Positions 1-6,276 of a stretch of 10,455 bases of DNA are shown in pieces; the stretch's first letter is position 1; every line of letters begins with the position of its first letter. The stretch comes from Candidatus Woesearchaeota archaeon (GTDB lineage Archaea > Nanobdellota > Nanobdellia > Woesearchaeales > DSVV01), in contig JAHFMP010000021.1 of the NCBI GenBank assembly GCA_023267795.1, positions 1 to 10,455 of the forward strand, written 5' to 3'. The notes beneath the pieces are model-generated. The model saw nothing but the letters and a program-made list of their open reading frames with translations, was not told where the DNA came from and did no database searches. The translations under genes were made by a program, and so were the position numbers.

Positions 1-496
1 GAAAGCATTTGGCACAAAAGAGTTGGTGTTTGTCTATCATCCACAGGACTATAAAGAATATAAAAATAATGAAAAAGGAATTACTATTAAAACAGCAGTT
101 ATTTCTGCACCAAAAGAAGTCAGAGATGCTATGAAAAAATGGCAGTATGTTGTTGTTCAATCTAATAAAGAGACAGATAGATGGGTTATGGAACATGCAA
201 AGCCGTGGTTGATGTATGGATTTGAAAATGATGAAAAAAAGGATTTCATGCATCATCGTAATTCAGGCATTGATCATATTCTTGCAAAAATAATGAAAGA
301 GAATAAGATAATATATGGATTTTCTGTTTCTCAATTGATTCATGCTGACTCTGTTAAAAGAGCACTGCTTCTTGGCCGTTTACAGCAGAATCTCATGTTA
401 GCAAAGAAATACAGCATTATTATGATTCTTGCATCCTTTTCTTCTGATCCAATGGATATGCGGAATTGGAAGGATGTGGAGTGTTTGTTACAATAA
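1..496 (+). CDS. rnp3: RNase P protein component 3 (Rpp30/p30 family), 5'-truncated by window edge
   Basis: This is a protein subunit of archaeal RNase P, the ribonucleoprotein that removes 5' leaders from pre-tRNA; p30 adopts a TIM-barrel-like fold and pairs with the Pop5 subunit (family knowledge). The frame is open from base 2, so the true start lies upstream; the first internal start-like codon (TTG at 23) is not the real start. About 164 residues are visible, and from the usual family length of roughly 200 or more I infer that a few dozen N-terminal residues are missing. Family signatures are the segment KDFMHHRNSGIDHILAKI, followed by GFSVSQL, then RALLLGRLQQN, and the strand MILASFSSDP with DMR near the C-terminus. 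It ends at TAA 494-496. The next gene converges on it across 32 bp, so it is not co-transcribed with the surface genes. It is the only informational gene here and marks the edge of the envelope cluster. Confidence 0.9.
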   Translation, partial: KAFGTKELVFVYHPQDYKEYKNNEKGITIKTAVISAPKEVRDAMKKWQYVVVQSNKETDRWVMEHAKPWLMYGFENDEKKDFMHHRNSGIDHILAKIMKENKIIYGFSVSQLIHADSVKRALLLGRLQQNLMLAKKYSIIMILASFSSDPMDMRNWKDVECLLQ

Positions 497-528
497 TCTA
501 AAATTATTTGCTTTGAAATCTTTGTAAT

Positions 529-1191
529 TTAAGTATCAAATTCTGTTTCTTCTTTATCACAATCACTACATGTAACTTTGTATGTATTATAATAATATTC
601 ACCAGCGCTGTAAAAATAATAACTATCTTCATTGAGTACAATAGTATATTCTTTACTTGAAGGGGAATATTCATAAATATTGCACCAAACATATGCGTTG
701 TTATCCATATTTCTTGCATAACTACCCATTTCAATATAACTGTTTGTGCAAGTCATGTCCAGTTTATGAGAATATATTGCTTTAATTTTATTTTCTCCAA
801 AAAGCTCAAAAGACAATGTACTTTTAAACATAAGTGCAATCAAATCTTCAATAAAATTATTTGAAAAGCGTATAATTCCGTCAGGAGTTCCTGGATCATA
901 TGGCATTACAATCATATCTTCTTCACTATCTTTTCCTCCTACTGTTTTAGAATAAGTTACCTCTCCATCATAATATACATTCCATTCAATTCCTACATCA
1001 TCATTTCCATCAGCATAAACAGTTGCTTTTAATGAACCTGCAATAGTGTGTTCTTCCCCTGTAAAATCATTGGTACAAGTAATTTTACAATCGTCCTCTG
1101 AGATATAAGCACTATGTGTTCCACCAGCATAAACCAATGAAATTAAAAAATAAAATAATAGGCAAATCAAGAGTAATATTTTGTATCTCAT
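529..1191 (-). CDS. small secreted cysteine-containing protein (220 aa), function unknown
   Basis: I do not recognise a family. Residues 1-22 form a clear signal peptide: a basic start (MRYK), a long hydrophobic core rich in Leu, Ile and Phe, and a likely cleavage site after VYA22. The mature part is acidic and aromatic-rich and holds six cysteines: C35 and C39 (CxxxC), C148, C170, and C208 with C211 (CxxC). An even number of Cys in an exported protein suggests disulfides. Tyr clusters near the C-terminus (residues 191-204). The sequence looks beta-rich, and no second transmembrane segment is visible. The ATG overlaps the stop of the upstream 365-aa membrane protein gene (ATGA at 1188-1191), so the two are very probably translated from one mRNA. 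That coupling is the best clue to its job: an extracellular partner of the Cys-repeat membrane protein. No strong Shine-Dalgarno is visible before it, which fits coupling. Confidence 0.8.
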   Translation of the reverse strand: MRYKILLLICLLFYFLISLVYAGGTHSAYISEDDCKITCTNDFTGEEHTIAGSLKATVYADGNDDVGIEWNVYYDGEVTYSKTVGGKDSEEDMIVMPYDPGTPDGIIRFSNNFIEDLIALMFKSTLSFELFGENKIKAIYSHKLDMTCTNSYIEMGSYARNMDNNAYVWCNIYEYSPSSKEYTIVLNEDSYYFYSAGEYYYNTYKVTCSDCDKEETEFDT

Positions 1192-2285
1192 TCTATCATC
1201 TCACAAATTTCATTAATATTCGGGTTTACTCCACATTCTTGGAGTTTTTCGCATAAGGAAATATAAGTTTGTGAAACTAATTGACATGCTATATTATCTT
1301 GTGTATGGTAAGCATATGCTATGTAACATAATTGTTTTGCAGGGATATCTTGATACATAAATGTTTCGGAACTATATTCACAAAAAATAGGATCTAAAAA
1401 CTCAACAGCAAATCCCATAAGTTCATCATCTATTTCGCTTTGTTCGTAAGAAGAGAGTTTATATAAATTTTCTTCAATATATCTCCTTTTATTTTCATCT
1501 GTCTTTAATTCTTCAAAACCACATCCAAAAGATGCGTTAGCACAAAATGAAGTATCTCCTGTTTCTTCAATATAAAAATCAAAACATCTCATACTCATTT
1601 GCGAGTTATTTTCAAACACTTTTTTGCAATATGATGGATCTTTTTCCTTAACAGCAATAATAATAATGCACTGTAAATTATCTTTACAATATGCTATATC
1701 CCCACTTAATTCAGCTAATGTTGCAAAACATTCCCTAAAATCTTCTTGATGATAACAATAAGAAGTATCATTATTCTCAATTGCTTTTTGAAGTAAGCAT
1801 GTTTCTCTATTTTCTCCTATAAGCATTTCATAGGTACAATCTTGTAACATCCATACTTTTCCATTACAGGCAAATTTAAAAGAAGTTTCAATTATGGAAT
1901 CACAAACATCTTCTCCATTCGCTGCTGATTTTAAATAACAAATATCCTTTTCTCTAATATCAACAATATTATCACAATTACTAACAATATTTTTTTCAAC
2001 AACAGCTTTTTCTCCAGTACTGTACAGATAAATCAAAAATCCAAAAAATAGAAGTAATCCTATAGCAAGCATCGCAAAAACCCATTTGCTCCACTTGATT
2101 TGAACATCAGAATGAATTGTATCAATAGTCTTTCTGACAAGCAAAGGCTCAGCGCTTTTCAAACTCTTGAAACTATCATCAATCTCTTGTTGTGCATAGC
2201 CTGTTTGCAGAAGTTTTTTTGTAATCAGTGCTTTACTAAAGCCTTTATCTAATTCCTTTTGAATATAGTTTGTTAGCTGTGACAT
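1188..2285 (-). CDS. single-pass membrane protein with cytosolic helical module and Cys-pair repeat ectodomain (365 aa)
   Basis: There are three visible parts. Residues 1-42 are a small helical module with the pattern LTxYIxKE, KGFS, I-x(3)-L, GY, EI, F. A charged linker follows, then one transmembrane helix (about 68-88). The remaining 275 residues, presumably outside the cell, contain 20 cysteines in a repeating pattern. Each repeat opens with a Cys often preceded by an aspartate and an aromatic residue (as in DTSYC, DIAYC, DPSYC, DTSFC), has a second Cys 6-14 residues later, and then a helix-like stretch that often carries Ala. Openers at 104, 128, 150, 177, 200, 220 and 248 give spacings of 20-28; a last group runs from C302 to C361. 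This looks like a disulfide-stapled helical repeat, but the fold is inference. The start is ATG at 2285, 26 nt below a TATA-like element. The gene overlaps the secreted-protein gene downstream and is paralogous to the 174-aa protein upstream. Confidence 0.85.
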   Translation of the reverse strand: MSQLTNYIQKELDKGFSKALITKKLLQTGYAQQEIDDSFKSLKSAEPLLVRKTIDTIHSDVQIKWSKWVFAMLAIGLLLFFGFLIYLYSTGEKAVVEKNIVSNCDNIVDIREKDICYLKSAANGEDVCDSIIETSFKFACNGKVWMLQDCTYEMLIGENRETCLLQKAIENNDTSYCYHQEDFRECFATLAELSGDIAYCKDNLQCIIIIAVKEKDPSYCKKVFENNSQMSMRCFDFYIEETGDTSFCANASFGCGFEELKTDENKRRYIEENLYKLSSYEQSEIDDELMGFAVEFLDPIFCEYSSETFMYQDIPAKQLCYIAYAYHTQDNIACQLVSQTYISLCEKLQECGVNPNINEICEMIE

Positions 2286-2306
2286 ACAGCAATTGCAGGG
2301 ATTTAT

Positions 2307-2314
2307 CTTTATAA
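2307..2314 (-). promoter_or_regulatory. TATA-like element for the 365-aa gene
   Basis: Read on the minus strand this is TTATAAAG within an AT-rich stretch. Its centre is about 26 nt upstream of ATG 2285, the usual distance from an archaeal TATA box to the transcription start, so the transcript would begin at or next to the start codon. It lies in the 113-bp gap 2286-2398, which also holds an imperfect direct repeat (TACTAAAACACAAAA at 2346 and TACTAACACAAACAA at 2369) of unknown meaning. Confidence 0.55.
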
Positions 2315-2398
2315 TAGTTTGTTTCCACTGGCAAGAAGTGTGCAGTACTAAAACACAAAACTATGCATTACTAACACAAACAAATGGTTTTTAGAAGA

Positions 2399-2923
2399 TT
2401 AACAATATCCTAAGCTCTGATTCGTCAAAATCAAATAATTGCAGTAATTTTTCTTCCACACCTCTGTTTTGCACTCATAGTTCATGACTTTGCTTGTCAT
2501 GTTGATGCAGTAGTTTGTATCATCATACAAAGCAGCAATTTTCAATATGCAGCGTTCTTTGTCTCTATTGCCAAAAATACTGCAATCCTGTTCTGTTTGT
2601 GGTTCAATGTTCACTGTTTCTGCATCGTTTAACGCATTTTCAAAAATCAGATTCCATTGTATTGTTTGCATGAGAATAATAAAAATAGCAGAAGCAATAA
2701 TAATTGCAAAAATACAAAGCACCAAAAATAGCCATTTGTGTTTTGTCTCTTCTTCTACAATAGTATCAATAAATTTGTGATATTGCTCTCGTGCATAAAA
2801 TTCATGGAATGCTGTTTGAATTTCCTTATCAGTATAACCAGCAGTTTTGAGTTTTTCACTGATAATGGAATCTGAAAAACCACGTTTCTTCTCTTTGTGA
2901 ATGTATGATGTAAGAGGGTTCAT
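2399..2923 (-). CDS. short paralog of the Cys-repeat membrane protein (174 aa)
   Basis: The N-terminal module aligns without gaps to the 365-aa neighbour over residues 1-42, with 18 identities by hand count (L4, T5, Y7, I8, K10, E11, G15, F16, S17, I21, K24, L25, G29, Y30, E34, I35, F39 and the start Met). A shared KxIDTI follows. One transmembrane helix lies at about 64-85. The ectodomain is only about 85 residues, with Cys at 114, 125, 139, 151, 161 and 174: two full Cys-pair units plus a stub that stops exactly on a Cys. It is therefore a shortened version, either a genuine short form or a former long gene that lost its 3' end. I chose ATG 2923 over an upstream in-frame ATG at 3013, because it gives the same N-terminus as the paralog and lies 26 nt below a TATA box; the longer reading would run through both divergent TATA elements. 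Confidence 0.77.
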   Translation of the reverse strand: MNPLTSYIHKEKKRGFSDSIISEKLKTAGYTDKEIQTAFHEFYAREQYHKFIDTIVEEETKHKWLFLVLCIFAIIIASAIFIILMQTIQWNLIFENALNDAETVNIEPQTEQDCSIFGNRDKERCILKIAALYDDTNYCINMTSKVMNYECKTEVWKKNYCNYLILTNQSLGYC

Positions 2924-2945
2924 GCTCTCTTTTGAAGAAGTCTTG

Positions 2946-2953
2946 TATATAAA
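2946..2953 (-). promoter_or_regulatory. TATA box for the 174-aa gene
   Basis: The minus strand reads TTTATATA, a strong archaeal TATA box. Its centre is 26 nt upstream of ATG 2923, predicting a leaderless mRNA and supporting that start. It is one arm of an inverted pair with the plus-strand box at 2991. Confidence 0.7.
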
Positions 2954-2990
2954 CATTTGCGCTTTTGTCTCGACAGGAAACAACACAAGC

Positions 2991-2998
2991 TTTATATA
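2991..2998 (+). promoter_or_regulatory. TATA box for the 1060-aa secreted protein gene
   Basis: TTTATATA on the plus strand. Transcription is expected to start near 3020, giving a leader of roughly 30 nt before ATG 3052. This is the only plus-oriented gene here that appears to have a leader with a Shine-Dalgarno sequence, unlike its neighbours. Confidence 0.68.
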
Positions 2999-3041
2999 CA
3001 AAAACATCAACAAAACACAATACTGTGATCAAGGAAAAAAA

Positions 3042-3046
3042 GAGGT
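3042..3046 (+). promoter_or_regulatory. Shine-Dalgarno GAGGT deciding start at 3052
   Basis: GAGGT matches the archaeal anti-Shine-Dalgarno end of 16S rRNA and lies 5 nt before ATG 3052. It favours this start over the in-frame codons further upstream, and the protein then begins with an ordinary signal peptide. Confidence 0.6.
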
Positions 3047-3051
3047 TGCTG

Positions 3052-6000
3052 ATGAACAGAAAAGTTTTGTTAGTGGGAATTATTTTTATAATCATAGTAA
3101 TTTTATTGAATAGTATTGTTTTTGCAGATTGGACAGATGGAGGCTATCAATATGATTCTTCTACAGGAGGTGGAAATAGTGGCAACAGTGGTGGTGGAGC
3201 AGGTCCTCCAGATGAAGAAGCAGGAACAGAAGTTACCATTACAGAATTTTGTGAAACATATAACATATGTACTGCTTTAACTATAGATGCAGGAATTTAT
3301 TGTTTCCTTGATGATAGAGATGATCCAAATGTGCGTAGAGTTGTTAGTGAACCTCTCACTTTTTATGGATATGCAAATAGCAATGATGTAAATCTTGAAT
3401 TAGATGATTATTCTATTTCTGAATTAATAGAAGCTAATGATTATTATTATTTAGAAGAATCATTTCTAGGAACTGAAAAAACTGATATAACTTATGAGTG
3501 GAATAATTTGCAAGAAACTTCTATTCCCTGGATAACTAAATCAAATGAAGATGATGTTCGTCTGTATAGATATGAAGGAAAAGGAAGCAGCTCGGATGAA
3601 AATTTTCCAGAAAATGCAGGATGTCGAGCATACGGTGGTTATTTTTTTGCATATAATGAAACTGCAGCAGAGATGTTTGGTATTGACCAAAATGGAAATA
3701 TACATCATGATTTTGAACCATGGTTAACTCCATACTCAGAGAGTTGGGTAGGCGTCTGGAACAATATTGATGCAGGAGTAAACATTATCTGGGATGAAAA
3801 TGAATTTGATTGCAATAAGATAGGTGGGGAATGGCTTTATGCTAATGATTACGAAGATGAGAATGGGAATGGGTATCAATGTTGTGGAGACGATTATATC
3901 TGGGTAAATAATAGGCCTTTGTCAGAAGATGAAACTGAATTAGATATCAATAACTATATTGATGATTTTGAGAAAATTAAAGATGCAGGTCTTGAAGATG
4001 ATCCAAGTAGCTTAATTTCATTAGCATCTAATTATTGTTTATATTCAAGTCAAATTGAAGGAGATAGTGATCCGATTGGTATAACTAATTATGGTACATA
4101 TTATACATGTGACATAACAGGGTTTGACGCTTATGATGAAGCATTAGAATCTGCATATAATGCGCAGACAGAATATGCTGAGGAATGTTATGCAGATGAT
4201 GGAAAGCTTCTTGCAACATGTCCTTTTTTCATTACAGCGCTATATGATGATATACCAGATACTGACATAGGAAAATGGAGTGGTATGGAATCATATGGAT
4301 CTACTGCAAATCCTAATATTTGTCGCATTAAAGAGACAGAAAAAGGTATTTCTGCATTTGATTGGAAAAATGTAAATGATGCAGGAGATGCAGTAGGAGA
4401 TAATAGTTTTCCTGTTGATATTTTTGGAAATGAAATTTCTGCTCTTTATGATGAAAATGAAAAAGCAAATACTATCTGCGAAAAATATCTCGGCGGCATC
4501 TGGACAGGCTCTCACTGTTGCGGAAACAAATACGATTATTTGGGAGATTATGGCGATGTTGGCTACTATGATGAAAGCTTCTCAGAAACAACATCAATCT
4601 TTTATGACGATGGAACAACAGTATTGCATCAATATGCATGCTTGCAGGCAAATGTATACGATACTATGGAAACAGGAACATATACAGAGGATGGAAGTGA
4701 TGTTGAGCTTCTCAATCTCAATGGAATGTGGTACAGTTGCAATAATGATGTAACTGGTATAGATAATGATTGGTATACTAAAGGTTCATTGGCAACATCT
4801 GTTGATAGATGCACTTTAATTGAATCTACTTATCTTTGCAATTATAATTATACTGATCCTGAAAATCCACGATGGGAATGGTATCATGTGACAAACGGAG
4901 AAGAAGGGGACTATGTCGATGAAGTATTGGGCTATGATACTGGTGCAACATTTGCACTCAGTGAACCAGTCTGGGCAACAGCAGAGCAGCAATCAGCAGC
5001 ATGCTGTGCAAATAATCGTTGTTGGGATGGCACTCAATGTGTTGATGAGTATACAGATTATGCATATGATTATGATAGTGATGGAGAAGAGGAACATTAT
5101 ATATGTAATGATGGCAGTTGGGGAGGAGAGGTAGAGACAAAATATGACTGGTATCATAATACAGATGCAGCAGCAATAGATTATTGTGTCAATCCATATG
5201 CATGCGTTTGCAGTTCCAATGAAGATGATGAAACATTTTGTGTAGAAGAAGGAACGTATTATGAAGCAGGCTGTACACTAACAATGGATTTCTATAAAGA
5301 TGATCATTTCTGTGAAGCATTAGATACTAATAGTGATGGTGATTTTACTGATAATGATGCAACAAATCAAGACTCTTCACGTTGGACATCAAGAACAAAA
5401 TTACTTGCATTCCAACTCTTAGATATTGCACAAAGTAAAGCAACAGATTTCACGTTGTTTTGCGATAAATATTCTAACTTATTAAACAATTATGTTGATG
5501 TTGAGGCAATTGCAAAAGATATCAATAGCTTCTGCGTCTTGAATCAAGATAATGAGGTAACTATTGGTGTCACATTCAATAGTGATGATGTTGAAGAGCC
5601 AATGACTGTAAATGCAAATGAATTATTGTTTGAAGGCTCTAATGCACTTATTGTAGATATTTTAGATGAAGATGATGTAGATGATTGTGATACAGCAATA
5701 ACTGCAACACAAACAGAGAGATTTGGAGAATACTATAGTTGTGATGGTTCTACACAAAAATACTGGTACAATAACCTCCTGAAAAGTTTTATTTACAGCA
5801 AAGATGGTTTAACATCCAGTGCAACACTTTCTTATCCAGATACAAATACCTATCAGGAACTCTTAGATACAACTAAAAAAACAATAGTTGATTACATAAA
5901 TTCCAATACTTTAAAAAATCCAAATGGCGATGAATTAAATGATGATTTTGAAGCATTTAATTATTTAGAAGATTACAACAGGATTTATTACAGTGAACAA

Positions 6001-6234
6001 AGTGGGACAACTATTACAGGTGTTGAAGAAACAAAATATAACGGAGAATCAGGGAATAGATACTATCTTGGAGTTACCTATAATGGCATGACAATTGATT
6101 GTAATCAAATCTATGCACCGTATGAAACAACAGCGACAATTTTCTGTGACAGTGATGCAGGTATAGTTCTTGAAAGATCTACAACTGGTTCAGAATACTG
6201 GAATAGCTTAACAGCAGCAGTTAGGCAGGAATAA
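3052..6234 (+). CDS. large secreted, acidic, cysteine-rich surface protein (1060 aa), function unknown
   Basis: Residues 1-25 are a signal peptide (MNRK, a long Ile/Val/Leu core, cleavage after VFA25), followed by a Gly/Ser/Asn linker (about 36-52). The remainder is very rich in Asp, Glu, Asn and Tyr, with more than 35 cysteines by hand count. A module with the pattern C, GGxW, CCG occurs twice: C254-W261-CC277/278 and C476-W484-CC489/490. A third Cys cluster has CC651/652, C657 in a CWDGxxC motif, and C685 before DGSW. Two calcium-loop-like acidic segments are visible: D673/D675/D677-G678, and D758-N760-D762-G763-D769, the latter fitting a DxNxDG EF-hand/dockerin-type loop. WYH occurs at 610 and 700. 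No C-terminal membrane anchor is visible, so it is released or held by a partner, perhaps the adjacent membrane protein. ATG 3052 is preferred because a GAGGT Shine-Dalgarno lies 5 nt upstream and the signal peptide then begins normally. An in-frame GTG at 3025, close to the predicted transcription start, is the alternative. Confidence 0.87.
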   Translation: MNRKVLLVGIIFIIIVILLNSIVFADWTDGGYQYDSSTGGGNSGNSGGGAGPPDEEAGTEVTITEFCETYNICTALTIDAGIYCFLDDRDDPNVRRVVSEPLTFYGYANSNDVNLELDDYSISELIEANDYYYLEESFLGTEKTDITYEWNNLQETSIPWITKSNEDDVRLYRYEGKGSSSDENFPENAGCRAYGGYFFAYNETAAEMFGIDQNGNIHHDFEPWLTPYSESWVGVWNNIDAGVNIIWDENEFDCNKIGGEWLYANDYEDENGNGYQCCGDDYIWVNNRPLSEDETELDINNYIDDFEKIKDAGLEDDPSSLISLASNYCLYSSQIEGDSDPIGITNYGTYYTCDITGFDAYDEALESAYNAQTEYAEECYADDGKLLATCPFFITALYDDIPDTDIGKWSGMESYGSTANPNICRIKETEKGISAFDWKNVNDAGDAVGDNSFPVDIFGNEISALYDENEKANTICEKYLGGIWTGSHCCGNKYDYLGDYGDVGYYDESFSETTSIFYDDGTTVLHQYACLQANVYDTMETGTYTEDGSDVELLNLNGMWYSCNNDVTGIDNDWYTKGSLATSVDRCTLIESTYLCNYNYTDPENPRWEWYHVTNGEEGDYVDEVLGYDTGATFALSEPVWATAEQQSAACCANNRCWDGTQCVDEYTDYAYDYDSDGEEEHYICNDGSWGGEVETKYDWYHNTDAAAIDYCVNPYACVCSSNEDDETFCVEEGTYYEAGCTLTMDFYKDDHFCEALDTNSDGDFTDNDATNQDSSRWTSRTKLLAFQLLDIAQSKATDFTLFCDKYSNLLNNYVDVEAIAKDINSFCVLNQDNEVTIGVTFNSDDVEEPMTVNANELLFEGSNALIVDILDEDDVDDCDTAITATQTERFGEYYSCDGSTQKYWYNNLLKSFIYSKDGLTSSATLSYPDTNTYQELLDTTKKTIVDYINSNTLKNPNGDELNDDFEAFNYLEDYNRIYYSEQSGTTITGVEETKYNGESGNRYYLGVTYNGMTIDCNQIYAPYETTATIFCDSDAGIVLERSTTGSEYWNSLTAAVRQE

Positions 6235-6239
6235 TTTTT
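6235..6239 (+). terminator. possible short T-run terminator
   Basis: TTTTT directly follows the TAA stop of the 1060-aa gene. Archaeal termination can occur at U-rich tracts without a hairpin, but five T residues in AT-rich DNA is weak evidence and read-through into the next gene is possible. Confidence 0.25.
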
Positions 6240-6246
6240 CGCAATA

Positions 6247-6254
6247 CATATATA
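6247..6254 (+). promoter_or_regulatory. TATA-like element for the 500-aa gene
   Basis: CATATATA lies in the 42-bp gap after the 1060-aa gene. Its centre is 26 nt upstream of ATG 6277, again consistent with a leaderless transcript. The gene may thus have its own promoter in addition to any read-through from the gene before it. Confidence 0.5.
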
Positions 6255-6276
6255 CCTCAAAACAAGAAAAAAGAGT

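Larger units (their letters stand above)
2943..3001. repeat. inverted pair of identical 11-bp elements TTTATATACAA
   Basis: TTTATATACAA occurs on the minus strand at 2943-2953 and on the plus strand at 2991-3001, a perfect 11-bp inverted repeat with a 37-bp spacer. Each copy contains the TATA box of the gene it points to, so the identity reaches three bases past the core TATA and makes the divergent promoter symmetric. Confidence 0.75.

Noticed and set aside
511..524. Possible terminator hairpin between the convergent genes (CTTTGAAATCTTTG)
   Set aside because: It is a direct repeat of CTTTG-like sequence, not an inverted repeat, and no long T-run follows on either strand.
2924..3013. Longer N-terminus of the 174-aa protein from ATG 3013
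   Set aside because: It would translate through both TATA elements and has no counterpart in the paralog, whose N-terminus matches from 2923.
2965..3051. Longer N-terminal extension of the 1060-aa protein starting at 2965
   Set aside because: It would begin upstream of the plus-strand TATA box, so it could not be on the transcript made from that box, and it would place 29 polar residues before an otherwise ordinary signal peptide.
4291..5176. Several open frames of 60-112 codons on either strand inside the 1060-aa gene
   Set aside because: They lie wholly within a well-supported gene with signal peptide and Cys motifs, and their translations are biased, low-complexity products of the other frames.
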